Origin: Rhynchospora pubera
Lineage: Eukaryota; Streptophyta; Magnoliopsida; Poales; Cyperaceae
DNA length: 64,000 bases
NCBI GenBank assembly: GCA_028095005.1
Contig: CM051459.1
Location: 202,221,902 to 202,285,901, forward strand
Direction: 5' to 3'
In this document: one piece after another, positions 1 to 11,149 of the stretch
Numbering within the stretch: the stretch's first letter is position 1
Layout of the letters: each line of letters opens with the position of its first letter
The notes under the pieces: model-generated
Told to the model about the DNA's origin: nothing
Seen by the model: the letters and a program-made list of their open reading frames with translations, nothing else
The model's database searches: none
Translations under genes and position numbers: made by a program

Positions 1-1354
1 ATTTAATTACAAAATCAAGGATACAATTATAGCAATGCAAAAGAAAGTGGTTGGCAGGCCGAAAAAAAAAGAAGAATTGTTCTGAGAAAGGTGGAATGTT
101 GTTCGCATATGAGAGGGCAATATGGTCATTTACAAAAAGTTTTGTTGCTCGGATCAAATACTTGTTGTCCGAATCAGCACCCCCCCCTCCCCACCCCGAT
201 TCGGTTGGAACAAAGAACAAGATTTATTGTTAGATAAATAGCTTATTTTAAAACAAGTTAAAGATGGAACAACTGTTCGAACAAGATATTCTTTTTCTCC
301 ACTCATCCAAACACATCTAGTTATACAAACACAGAAGAGAGTCGCCTGAAAGTCGAAAAATATTCCTACTTCTAAATTTTTGAATTATTTTTTTTAGATG
401 TTACTTCTAAATTTTGTCGTTGCCAGGAATATGCACCTAACTAAGTTAGGCTTTAAACTGTTTTACTCGAAAAAATGATAATGCTTCTTAAAAACACTAA
501 AAAAGACGCGGAGAGGTTGAGCATTGCAATGTAGAAAGTAAAGATTGCGGTAATATTATATAGTTCATGATATATTAAGCCCATGAAGCCATAACCCTTT
601 TAACCAGCGTTGCAAAAAAAAAAAAAAAAAAAAAAAACGATATATGATTGATATTGTTTCAAGCCCACGAAGTGAATAATTGTTATAGGACCGATTCATA
701 TAATATATACGAAAAAAAATATACGACTGTTCATATTAACATATATACAAGCATTCACAATTCAAATAAAATAAATATTTACCTACCAGAATACAGAATC
801 TATACCATATTTTATCTGAACAAGAATAAAAACAAAGTAATATATATAAATTAATGATATTTTTCGGGTCTTTAGAATATCATTACTTATTCTCTCTAAC
901 TAGCAAAGATTTTGAAATCCATTGTCTGGATAGATAAAACAAAAACTAATAAAATTATCAATTTGCCGACCAACTAATCAGATCCAACAGCCATTTAATC
1001 GTTCAGTGATTATTCGATAGCTGATAAAACGTTCAAGACAAAAAATGCATACCAAATAGATTATACACGGCTGAGTTGACCACCACCAATGACTGGGCAG
1101 TCTTGGTGGCTGTTCTCTCCAACACTGCTTACACTAGCTTTTCCATGTCAATAGTGTTAATGACAAAAACATGAACTGGGTGCATATACATGCGAAAACA
1201 CCAACCTCATTTCTAATCTTGCATAAAACAATGCCTGAACGCCATGAAGCTACTAAATAAACAGTTTTCCAGTAATAGATATGTCTAACAACTGAAGTTT
1301 GTTTCCTCGAGTGGCAATGAAAATAAAAAACATGAGAAAAGGTATCTTGCTTAC
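1..1354. other. Intergenic, no gene seen
   Basis: AT-rich sequence with a 24-base A run at 614-637. I see no reading frame with coding character and no complete repeat. It may be the distal 3' flank of the minus-strand NKAP-like gene, because a good candidate noncoding exon begins just beyond it. Confidence 0.5.
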
Positions 1355-1497
1355 CTATGTGTGCCCAGCCAACTCAAGATACAGAAAATTTTTGTAATAC
1401 AATTACAACAAGTCTTCTTCAAACACATGATGAAAAATGTTCAGGCAGACGTTTGGGTCTTCCACTTCCACAATCCCTATTATAGGAATCTGCAGTT
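1355..1497 (-). other. Candidate noncoding exon (distal 3' UTR of the NKAP-like gene?)
   Basis: On the minus strand a T-rich tract ending in TTTTGGTGCAG precedes this stretch, and CATAG|GTAAGC follows it, a strong acceptor and donor pair 143 bases apart. No long reading frame crosses it. The NKAP-like gene has a strong splice donor just after its stop codon (exon end 6536), so this could be one of its 3' UTR exons, with the Helitron lying in an intron between them. Only transcript reads can decide. It could also belong to an unrelated long noncoding RNA. Confidence 0.3.
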
Positions 1498-1687
1498 CTG
1501 CACCAAAATATTAAAAAAGGAATAAATTACTTATCTCAATAAGAAATCATCCTAAATACTCTTACCAAAGTTGTCTGGGAAAATAACTTTTGAGTTATAT
1601 TTAGAATCCCCACACTTAATAAGAAATGTTTCAATCAAATTAAAGTGTCAACAGACTTGTATATAAATTAACCAATACTATCGTACG

Positions 1688-2361
1688 ATGCACAGACTAT
1701 AACAACTGTAATAGAAGTCCAGCAAGTTTCAGCTTGAAGTGTTTCCACATTATAGACAATTATACAAACATTATCCATTATATTCATTCAATACAATATA
1801 TGCTTATGAATAATCTTTGCAATCATCCTTGCTCAATATCAAAACAAATTATATACACACTGGTAAGCATTTTATTTTACCCTCATCATAACAATGATTC
1901 AGTCTAGTAGCTCAGTTGGTAAGAGCACTTGGCTCTCTTCTAAGAGATCCAGGGTTCAAGCCCGCATGCTTGCGATAGGCTTGGCGAGCCAGCGTAAAAA
2001 CTCAGCCATATATACAAGAAATGACCAGGGTCGGGGTGTCATTTCTAGCCTACCCCAACTTGTTTGGGATAAAAGGCTTAGACTTTAGACTTTAGACTTT
2101 TATAACAATGATTCAGTCTGTGTCATCACCCTATCATTTGATACACAGTCTATAACCACTGTAATAAAAGGCCAGCAAATTTCAGCTTCTAGTGTTTCCA
2201 CGATATAGACAATCATACGAACATATGAACTAAAATCAACCATTCGGAAGGTATCCATTATATTCAATACAATTTATGCTTATGGATGTCTTTGCAATGA
2301 TCCTTGTTCAATACAAATAGAGTGTATCCTGTACCCTCATCATAACATGATTCAGTCTGTG
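1688..2361. repeat. Tandem duplication interrupted by a SINE
   Basis: Two diverged copies in the same orientation. Copy A runs from about 1688 to 1905 and resumes after the SINE at 2102. Copy B runs from about 2143 to 2361. Both share CAGCAA-TTTCAGCTT, the AGTGTTTCCAC...ATAGACAAT block, a CCATTATATTCA block, TTTGCAAT-ATCCTTG and CCCTCATCATAAC-ATGATTCAGTCTG in the same order. Copy B has a short extra piece (about 2223-2250). The SINE sits at the end of copy A only, so it arrived after the duplication. Confidence 0.75.
1906..2101 (+). mobile_element. tRNA-derived SINE, Au-like
   Basis: The 5' part is tRNA-like, with an RNA polymerase III A box (TAGCTCAGTTGGTAAGAGC, 1908-1926) and B box (GGTTCAAGCCC, 1953-1963). 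The 3' part contains CCCCAACTTGTTTGGGATAA and AAAGGCTTAGACTTT, matching the conserved 3' domain I know from plant Au SINEs. The tail is three TTTAGACTT-type units instead of the usual GTT repeats. An 18-bp perfect target duplication (ATAACAATGATTCAGTCT) flanks it at 1888-1905 and 2102-2119, so the insertion is quite recent. Not a functional tRNA: the cloverleaf is lost after the B box. Confidence 0.88.
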
Positions 2362-2785
2362 GAATTACCATATCAGGTTCCATGACCTCAGGAGTTCCTC
2401 TCCTTGGGTTTCTTTGGAAAGAAATCCCGGAGGCACAAGTGGGCTCCAAATTTTTTATTTTTTTTATTTATTTTTAACACTATCTGAACAGAATGTTTAA
2501 CTTGGCTCTTTTCCTAAGTTTGAGGCCAAATCTGATCCAAATGGTTATCAAGGACCAATTTGGTCTTCTCATAGAGTCTGGAGGGATATTTCCATTACAA
2601 CAGAGCAGCACCAGGATCGTGCAGCCATTCTAAATATTACCATAACCTTTATAGCACGTACATAATAACAATATCAATATCCAACAAGACACTGAACATA
2701 ATAACATAACATAAAAATTAACGCATACAGATTGTGCTATAACAGAAAAGAACTAAAAACCATCAATATTAAGTATTAACAAACA
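2362..2785. other. Intergenic, nothing identified
   Basis: No gene recognised. Some GC-richer stretches (2370-2450 and 2510-2640) look like former exon or UTR material on the minus strand, but I cannot assign a frame or matched splice sites. Confidence 0.4.
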
Positions 2786-5700
2786 CTAGGTGGGGGAAGC
2801 GCGGCTTCGCCGCGTCTTAGCGAATTTTTTGTATTTTAATTTTAAGAATTACTAATAATTAATCATGAAGTCTAAATTGTGGGCGACATGCATATAAATG
2901 TAATGGCAAAATGCCATAATTTTTCTTTTCACATGAGCTGTAAAAAATTAAGTGCATAAGTATCATACATGAGCTGCTTTAGCATCCATATACATTGATT
3001 TAAAAATAATTTGGGTTATATTTAAGAAAATAAACATTTGAAAATATTTTGGATATTTCTACATCCTGTACTTTTTCCTAAAGACGTACGACATCCAATA
3101 ATTCTTACATAGGCTTATGAACATCCATGTTCATACATCTACAACTAATAACTCAATCTTTAAAACTTTAAATAACCACTGGTAACCAAAGAATGAGGAA
3201 TAAAATTTTTTTTTTCAAAACTACAACATACATATGACTATATGACTATATCCATGAGATGCTCCATCTTTATTTATTGAGAACGATCAAACACTTAAAT
3301 ATTTGAATAAATATATAAAATTTTGGTACAGGAATGTCCATTGGGACTTTTGATATGGTATTGAAGAGAGCTGCATCGTACATATCATAAAGGCCGACCT
3401 TCGTATATATGACGACGCGATGGGTCCGTCAACCAGTTCGAGTTCACTTGCACCATATTGAGCTATCACACAAATTACCAATGCAATCTCACCGGAAATA
3501 AGATTCCAAAAATCTCAATATAATAGGTACAATATATATTTAATATTCTTTTTTTTTTAAAAAAAAGATAATAGTTTATGGCATTTTGACAGCTTTAACT
3601 TGTATCAATGTAGATATGGTTTGAGATTCAAAGGGAGATATTGATCTATACGGTTTCTGGTATGGATTGAACTCAAGGACTCTTTATTTACTATCATACT
3701 AAGAACGCAAACAGGTAAAAAAAAAATATTGAGCAATAGCATGTCAAAAAAAGATGTATATGTATCATAAATTGCCCAAATTGCTTTATGCCTCTTTGGA
3801 GTCATGAGCAAAGTACCATAAATTATTGAGCAATAATAGCATGTAAAAAAAAAAAGTGTATATGTACCATAAATTGTCCAAATTGCTTTATACCTCTTTT
3901 TTAAACTTAGATTGCTTATTTAGCAACATCAAAGACTCATCTTGGCTAATCCAATATGTTTTATTTCATTCAAATACATGAAATAAAAGTCAATATGTGA
4001 AAAGACACTAATGTTGTCATTAAATATTATTTAATTATAATTCGGATACAATGTCATTAGTCCACTGTTTTGTAAAAGAAGAGTTACCAAACCTTAATTA
4101 AGACGAAGAGAAAATATCACTACTCTCATAAATCGATATACAATTACCAAAGTAAATTGCATGATGATTTTCAACATGGATACTTGCCTGGCGCACATGG
4201 ATTAAAATGCCATATCCATTCCTTGTATCATAGTAGACATTGCCACTTCATAGGGGCACATTTTTTAAAACCCCATTTTTCCTGATTTTTTCACTTTCTG
4301 AATGCACCGCTTGAACTTCTCGTGACAACATACAATAGTCATACCTGAATTTTCGTACCCATAAAGTTTTTTAGTTTGTACCAAGTTGAAAACATGTCAT
4401 CACAGTTTCCACACTACCCATTTTATGAAGAGGTCCTCTTATAAATCATCAGTAGTTGAGTTAAAAGCTAGAGTTGGACACCTCAAAGGCTCATACTAAA
4501 TATGAAAGGTTTGATTGAGCCAACCAACAGAATATTAGTGACAGGTTTTGATGCCATATGGCTGTACCAGTACTTAAGTAAAATTATGGTACCAAAAAGT
4601 TCTATACAGATTTTAATTTCTACCTGTCAAACATGCCAGAATAATAACAATATGGTTAAGATTTTGACAGTACATGATTGGTACTGTACTGGTACCCGAC
4701 AATTCAACAATTCTTAATTGCAATAGATAAATTCCATTAATGACCCAGAAAAGCCTTTTTATTTATTCTTGTTTTTTAAGAATATAATGAAAGAAACAGA
4801 AAAGAAGTATCTTTTTTCTCAACACATTCGTCATGAATCTAGCAACACGCATCGAGATCATCACACGGCTTCTCACCGGGGCATCCTGACCATCCGACCC
4901 CACAATACTTCCCATACTTAATTCCCAAAGCTGAATCAGAAAATTAAAAGAGAATTCAGATTCAAAACTGAACATTGTAGAAGAGCAAATTAAAACCACA
5001 GATAATGACCGTAAGTCAAATCTTCTATGGTTGGTCACTCTCACCATTGGTTTACATATGTTATAAAAATATTTCTGAGTACTCTTTACAGCACCACCCA
5101 TTAAAAATCAAGGTGTAACTTCAAAACTCAAAAATTAGTTTCTTTGTATAAATAAACATAATTAATGTTTTTGGTCTAAAGAGGCATGCCTCAATTATTT
5201 AAAAAGACAAATAAAACATCTTTATGACATATTTTGCTCAATCAAAATCTATTTATAACTTAGAATTTTTAGTTTTTTGTTAAATACTGAAAAAAAATAG
5301 TAAGATGAAATACCTTCTCCAAGGCCAATGCTAGATGCTTTCTCTTTAGCTCATTTAACTTTCATATTCAAAATCTGTTACACCAATTTCATATTAAAAA
5401 GAATATGATGAGTGAAGACAAAGTAAGAATTACAGCTATTTGTGCTTTTCACCAGAACCTTGCAAAAAGAACTTCAAAATAAAACTTCAACATACACCTA
5501 CCATGCCTATATACCAATTTGGACTTTTCCCCATTCAACTGATGATCTCCCGGTAAGGGAATGAAGGCCCAGAGATTCTTCTTACGAACCAACCTGATAA
5601 TACATATCACAAACAAACTTTGTTTAAGACCGTCTAATGTCATTGGATCAAGAACCCCATCATTTCAGGTCTCGAAATGCTCTCTGACATTCTACAAAGC

Positions 5701-6455
5701 ATTTGAAAAAGTATTAAAACCTTTTAATCTATAAATGTATAGAGAATCAAGATTTATAGCAATATGCAATATGTATACAGAATTTGAGTTCTAAGTAGGC
5801 AGTTCATAAAATTTCACCGCTTTATGCTGAACTGGGACAGGTACAAACTTGTTGACTAAACTAAAGAATTATGGCTTAGCTAGATAGCAATTACAAATCT
5901 ATAGTATTAATTAAATCTATAGATAGCAATATGCGGAGAGGGGATGAGGGTTGGCGGAGAAGAGGGAGGGGGGGTTGGCAAGAGAAGGGATGAGGGTTTG
6001 GCCGAGAAGAGGGAGGGGGGGGGGGGTTAGCAAAAGAGGGGATGAGGGTTTGGCGGAGGTAGGGCTACTGCTTGGGGTGAGGCGAGGTCGGTGAGGAGTC
6101 GAAGACGTGTTGAGGAGTGGATGAAAGAAGGTTTGGTGAGGAGGGAGGTGGCAAGAGGTGATGGGGATGTGATATAGAGGTAGCAGAGGAAAAGGAGGGC
6201 GACAGAGAGCTAGCAGGGGATGGGGCAATGAGAAAGGGCTATGAGGCGGAGGCGGAGGCGGAGGCGGAGGCGGATGTTGGCCCGGAGAAGAAGAGAAGAA
6301 ACAGTGAAGAAAGCATTGAGATTGAGACAAAGAGGCGATCCAAGGGCAGAAAAAGGAATTGATAAAAATAAATTACAAAAATTTCCGCGTCGCTAAAATT
6401 GGAGGGTCTCCAATGCGGAGAAAACGCGTCCACGAAACTTAATTAATACTATAGA
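2786..6455 (-). mobile_element. Candidate non-autonomous Helitron, 3.67 kb
   Basis: Read on the minus strand, the element begins TCTATAGTATTAATTAAG at 6455, like plant Helitron 5' ends (TC then TATA/TTAAT). It ends with a GC-rich hairpin (CGCGGC-TTC-GCCGCG on the plus strand, 2800-2814), a 10-base spacer and CTAG at 2789-2786. The bases outside are A (5') and T (3'), fitting the A^T insertion rule. It has no TIRs or target duplication, as expected for a Helitron. I see no Rep/helicase coding sequence, so it would depend on a partner element. It contains a purine-rich minisatellite near its 5' end and no host gene fragment I can name. Its 5' end lies 135 bases past the NKAP stop codon. The full internal sequence was not verified as one unit, so nested insertions are possible. 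Confidence 0.6.
5935..6274 (+). repeat. Purine-rich minisatellite with (GGCGGA)n
   Basis: G/A-rich on the plus strand. About two and a half copies of a unit of roughly 60 bases (GCGGAGA-GGGATGAGGGTT-GGC-GAGAAGAGGGAGGGG) fill 5935-6060. Another purine-rich stretch follows, then about five GGCGGA hexamers at 6243-6274. Several G runs of four or more make quadruplex structure plausible. The proline-rich minus-strand reading frame across it follows from the composition and is not taken as a gene. Confidence 0.7.
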
Positions 6456-6589
6456 TAACCTGGCACCAACAACACCTGACACGAACAACAAAGCCAAGGT
6501 GTACAATACCATAAAACCCCGTAAGTGAAACATACCTTAAAGCAATCTAAATGAGCCCATTCACCATTACGCTCCACCTGGCTGCAAGT

Positions 6590-8050
6590 TCAAACATCAG
6601 CTCCATCCGTCTGGGTCCCAAAAGGATCATGCCCGGTACCAGTATCTTGCCCAATATGCCTCTGTACCAGCCTCTGCAAATCAGCCATGACCTTGTGCTC
6701 TCTCTTTGACTTCTCTTCATAATTGAACATAGCCAGAGCCCTCTTGTCCTCAGCACTATACACCTGGTTTTCTTTTCTAATACGAATTGCATTCATTCTT
6801 TGATGCCGACTCCCACTCATGACATACCCCAAGCCCTCAAACTTTTGAATTTCATCAGCCGAAAGACCGACTTCTCCTCTTCGAGGGATACGCTTACCCT
6901 GTTGTACATACTGTGCAATGGCATCACCCTCTCCAGGCCTGAGGGCTCCACCATAGCTGATGTGCCCCTCAGCACGTGGCAAAGGTGTTGGACCCACCAT
7001 GGGCTCATTGTCTAAGACAGGCTTCTTTTGGGCCTCAATTAATTCCTTGAATTTCAGCGCCTCTGGATCAACAGCTTCAGGCTTCTTCAATTCTCCTTTC
7101 ATCGTGTCCGGCTCTGACTCAGATTTGTCAGATTTTGTATCCTTTTTCTTATGTTTGGTTGTTATTCCTTTCTTATCCAAGCTCCTACTTCTCTTATTTC
7201 TGGGGCCAGAATCCTCAGATTGATCCGACTCACCAGATTCATACTCACTATCCTCATCCGAACTAGCTACTTTTCTACTCTTATTACTCCTTTTCCGGCT
7301 ACTTCTTGACTTCCTGTGGCTGCTGCCCCGTCTAGACCTTGCACTCTTTCTCTTACTCTTCACATCCTCCTCAGAACTCTGATCCGATTCTTCACTAGAA
7401 TCTTCATCCGACAAACTCTCCGACGCATCCTCGCTCGAATCAGAATATCTCTTCCTTCTCCTCCTCCTCTCTCTGTTACTCCGTTTCCATCTCCTATCCT
7501 TCATGGACTCATCCGACTCGGACTCCGAACCTTCCGATTCAGACTTGGCTTTCCTAGGCACCTTCTCTTTTTCCAATACATCAGAAAGCCCATTCTCCTC
7601 ATCATACTGCTCCGACCCATCCCTCTCACCTCGGGGCGGGCTGGGAGTAACATTCCAAATACAATTCCTGAGCTGCTTGCGCAATTTCTGTCGCTTGACC
7701 CTCCGATACTCGAAATAAGTCAGCCCCTTCAACTCGTCATCTTCTTCAGACCCCGACCCGTTCCTATCGACCCGCTCGAGCTCACGAAACGGCTGCTTGG
7801 CATCGCGAGAGGAGCGGTCGTGGTAGGGCGACCAGTTTCGGCGCGAGTCGCGGTAGTAGGGACTCCCCGCGCGGCGATGGCGAGGGGACAGGCTGTCGGA
7901 TCTACGGTTCCAGCGAGGGGAAGGGGAGAGTGATCTGGGGTCGCGGCGAGGCGAGCGTGAAACCCGAGATCGGGGTTTTGAAACCTCGACGACAGAGGAG
8001 AGTCTCTTGGTGTGCCTCCGCGCGTCGTCTGGGTCTCGGTCTCGACCCAT
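6590..8050 (-). CDS. NKAP-like RS-rich nuclear protein (MAS2 family)
   Basis: An uninterrupted 486-residue frame. I chose the Met at 8050 because the upstream in-frame residues are not conserved-looking and this Met opens the RS-rich region. Residues 1-110 are full of RS/SP dipeptides. Around 115-150 comes a conserved-looking block with YFEYRRVKRQK and CIWNVTPSPP. Residues 150-345 are a low-complexity Ser/Lys/Glu/Asp tract. The last about 120 residues carry the SynMuv/NKAP C-terminal domain (GPTPLPRAEGHISYGGALRP, PRRGEVGLS, YVMSGSRHQRMNA, KRALAMFNYEEKSKRE). Known family role: nuclear protein associated with splicing and rRNA gene regulation (Arabidopsis MAS2, human NKAP). The stop at 6590-6592 is followed by a strong donor (AAG|GTATG, exon end 6536), so the 3' UTR is probably spliced. 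The Helitron begins 135 bases past the stop. Confidence 0.93.
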   Translation of the reverse strand: MGRDRDPDDARRHTKRLSSVVEVSKPRSRVSRSPRRDPRSLSPSPRWNRRSDSLSPRHRRAGSPYYRDSRRNWSPYHDRSSRDAKQPFRELERVDRNGSGSEEDDELKGLTYFEYRRVKRQKLRKQLRNCIWNVTPSPPRGERDGSEQYDEENGLSDVLEKEKVPRKAKSESEGSESESDESMKDRRWKRSNRERRRRRKRYSDSSEDASESLSDEDSSEESDQSSEEDVKSKRKSARSRRGSSHRKSRSSRKRSNKSRKVASSDEDSEYESGESDQSEDSGPRNKRSRSLDKKGITTKHKKKDTKSDKSESEPDTMKGELKKPEAVDPEALKFKELIEAQKKPVLDNEPMVGPTPLPRAEGHISYGGALRPGEGDAIAQYVQQGKRIPRRGEVGLSADEIQKFEGLGYVMSGSRHQRMNAIRIRKENQVYSAEDKRALAMFNYEEKSKREHKVMADLQRLVQRHIGQDTGTGHDPFGTQTDGADV

Positions 8051-8722
8051 TTGCGCAAACAGAGGAGCAGGATGTGCGGATTGGGGGAAAAGAAAAGCAA
8101 TAACCAATCTAAACGGAAGAGAACGCATGAACAGGTGTACGAATATCAATAATATAACTGTATAGACGGAGACGGTGCCGGTAATTCACGGAGAAAAAGA
8201 TAAGGAGCACTGTTCATAGCGCGTTTATTGAAGCACCGCCCTCCTCTCCGCCTAAATCGGACCGCACATATCGTCAGCGGACGCTCCTGATAATTCCTTC
8301 TGAAATTCACAAAACTTACTGTTCCTAAGGCCGAATTGAGGTGATCAAGGATTATACTAGATCTAACCTTAATCAATATGCTACGAGTTAAGATTGAAAA
8401 AAAAATAATAAAACAAAATATTACTATAGGTTTTTTTAATAATATAAAGTCGAGGAGGAGTAATATTTGCGTGCTCCCGGCGTACATTTCTATACGACGG
8501 TTTGTTGTCCGTAAACACGTTGTATTGACATGTTATTAACACGACATGCACACTTGACTTGCGCTTGTGGACGTGTCGTGTCAAGAATTTTGTTAAATTG
8601 ACATGTTTTCACACGCACGCAGCACGGCACACAACATGTCTAACACAAATTAAAATTATAATATGTTTATTAATTACATTTAGACCAATCATAATCTTCC
8701 AAGACTAGAATGATAATAGATG
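8051..8722. other. 5' flank of the NKAP-like gene
   Basis: Pyrimidine-rich leader-like sequence precedes the NKAP start on the minus strand (8051-8100). No convincing TATA box. Farther out (8505-8640) is a stretch with repeated ACACGACATG/GACACGAC-type words, probably a decayed transposon. Confidence 0.4.
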
Positions 8723-8920
8723 GTAAAAATACAATGAATCATACAAAATCGCAAGTAAAAAAATATAGATAACTCATTTCATATTGGCTCTAAAGAACGA
8801 AGATCGTCTGATTAAAACATATAGTAAAAATACAATGAATCATAGAAAATCGCAAGTAAAAAAAATATAGATAACTCATTTCATATTGGCTCTAAAGAAC
8901 GAAGATCGTTTGATTAAAAC
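8723..8920. repeat. Near-perfect tandem duplication, about 100-bp unit
   Basis: Copy 1 is 8723-8818 and copy 2 is 8824-8920, in the same orientation. They differ at only a few bases (TACAAAATCG/TAGAAAATCG, one extra A in an A run, CGTCTG/CGTTTG), so the duplication is young. No function is visible. Confidence 0.88.
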
Positions 8921-10272
8921 CAACCTATATGCTATATCACATATAGAAAAGCACAGTCCGAGGGCACTAAATCCAACCAATGATGGAGCGTTATGTGATA
9001 CCATGTAATTAGTCAGATTTTAAAAAAAAAAACATTTTGACAAAACTTGTTATTGGCGTAGATAATAAGTTAATAAAACGGCAAGTGCCTTGGACGTGAG
9101 CTGTGGAATAACAAAATTAATGGCCGTTCAATTATATCCAATAGTTATCATAAATTTTTCTATTTATTCGTAACAAAAAATAATAAAAGAGATTAATTTA
9201 TCAACATGAATTTTTTTTTCTCAATCAGGTAATATACTACTACATCAACATTTTCATATTTTTTTCTTTTTTCAAATATGTTTCAAATATTTTTTGAGTA
9301 TATTTAAACAAACGGAAAAAATTTATCCTCAAATATCTAATACGACGTGCCAAACAAGACATGACAAGACTTATTAGAGGTCTTATGTCATAACGCATGT
9401 TATGTCTATCTATTTCTTCACTCATCACGAAATCCAACATGCACATATTTAACATTACGCGATACAAAATTCAACAATCACATATTTAACACGCTCTTAT
9501 TTAATACGACACGACACAATACGACATGACATGACACTTTTACAATATATTACATGGGCAAAAGAGTTAAACAGGATCGTACTCTGCACTAAATATTGGT
9601 CTAGAACCAACTGATGAGTTTTTTTTTTTTTTTTTGAAAATGAACTGATGAGTGATCGATCGGAGAAAGAGACCGACATGGTTTCATCAAGGCTGTGCAG
9701 AGATTGAGGCCTTTGAAAGGGCTCTAGCCATGTCTTTTAGTGGGCTTTTTTCTCTGTGCTGGCCCTACAATTATAAGTTGTAAAAGTTGGATGAAGAAAA
9801 TGGATAATTGGGTTTTGAATCTATTGATCAATTTTTTAGCTATTTACAGCGTACTGGAATTTAATAGGCCCAACCCATAGATCGATAAATGTTCGTCTGT
9901 GGGCCAGTTGAAAAACTTTGGTTTTTAAGCTAACCTGCTGAGACCTGAGCATCTGAGTATGTATAACCCCAGCAAATCCTGAAAAAAAAAATGTATAACC
10001 CCATTTTTTAAAAAATAAAAGCGTCTCCAGTAGGGATCCTCCACCTTCATTAAGCCGAAAAAATGTATAACCATATGTACATCATGATTTTTTAAAAAGA
10101 AATTTCAGTTATTATCATTTATATTTTTTGTTTTTTATTTTATTTGTTTTATCACAATCGAATGATTTATGTTTTATATTTTTAACTAAAAAAACATGTG
10201 TTTGATAAGTCTAAAGGTGTAATGTGACCTTGAACAATACATCTGATGTAATACAACTCTTTAAGCAAATTT

Positions 10273-10275
<3 letters not shown>
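8921..10275. other. Intergenic with decayed repeats
   Basis: No gene. At 9350-9530 the words CGACATGACA, ACACGACAC and AATACGAC recur, echoing 8505-8640 on the other side of the tandem duplication. The two stretches may be remnants of one old element, but I could not define ends. Confidence 0.35.

Positions 10276-10350
<75 letters not shown>
10276..10350. repeat. (TA)n microsatellite, 75 bp
   Basis: Pure TA dinucleotide array. The Tyr/Ile-repeat reading frames across it are artefacts. Confidence 0.98.
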
Positions 10351-10354
<4 letters not shown>

Positions 10355-10849
10355 GAACCAAAGAATGGACATTCAAGTAAATGCTAGTAAATATCATAAC
10401 GAAGTGATATGCAACCAACTGATGCATATGAAATTTACATATGATATTATATATATATGTGGATAGTTCTTTTAACAATTTTTGGTACCGAATTGTGTAA
10501 TTTTTCATGGAGCTATCAGGTAGGCTTCTTAAAATATTTTTCATTTTAGTACTGTAAAATTATTCTAAACGTTGATCTAGAGGCACCAAAAATATATTTA
10601 TAATTTTGTAAAATTATATCAAAATGATATATATAAGTTTCTGTTGGTATACTCTTTTGCACACGTATCCAAACGGAGCCTTAAAGAAGATTCATTCTTT
10701 TCGATATTCGAATTTTACAATGTTAATATATTTAAAATAAATGTCATGATTTATTACAATAAAGATTATCCATAGCATGAACATGTACTTGCATTATCTA
10801 GTAGTGTAGAAAGATTTGAACAAGAGAAAACCATGTCGTTCGGAATTTA
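10351..10849. other. Intergenic, nothing identified
   Basis: AT-rich sequence without recognisable coding or repeat structure up to the MITE that follows. Confidence 0.5.
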
Positions 10850-11149
10850 GGCCCTGTTTGGATAGTTAGGAATAAGGGCTATTCTAGACTAAATAGCTAT
10901 TCGGGACTAAGAAACCATCCAAACAGTCCAGGATTAAGAGCTTATTCTTAATCAGACTAAGATTAGTTAATCCGACATTTTGTTAGAATAAGAGTTGAGA
11001 TTAGAAAGAAAAGCTCATTATTTATTCTTTCCTCATCCAAACAAAAAGTCTTAATCTGAGATTAAGCTTATTCTTAAGAATTTAGGATTAAGAATCTTAA
11101 TCCTGAATAGCTAATCCTACCCTTAATCTCATACTATCCAAACAGAGCC
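10850..11149. mobile_element. Tourist/Harbinger-like MITE, 300 bp
   Basis: The left end GGCCCTGTTTGGATAG and right end CTATCCAAACAGAGCC are inverted repeats. The flanks are TTA on both sides (10847-10849 and 11150-11152), the three-base target duplication typical of PIF/Harbinger elements. The interior has further internal inverted homology (AAGCTTATTCTTAA-type words). No coding capacity. Confidence 0.85.

Noticed and set aside
1906..1980. A functional tRNA gene
   Set aside because: A and B boxes are present but the 3' acceptor half does not pair. It continues into a SINE body with a target duplication.
5917..6433. Proline/Ser-rich minus-strand reading frames of 137 and 64 codons
   Set aside because: They translate a purine-rich minisatellite and a GGCGGA repeat. 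No domain and no splice or promoter context.
6800..7933. Plus-strand and alternate-frame reading frames over the NKAP-like gene
   Set aside because: Shadows of the low-complexity RS/SE-rich coding sequence. The minus-strand frame has the conserved domain.
10224..10544. Tyr/Ile-repeat frames
   Set aside because: Direct translation of the (TA)n microsatellite.
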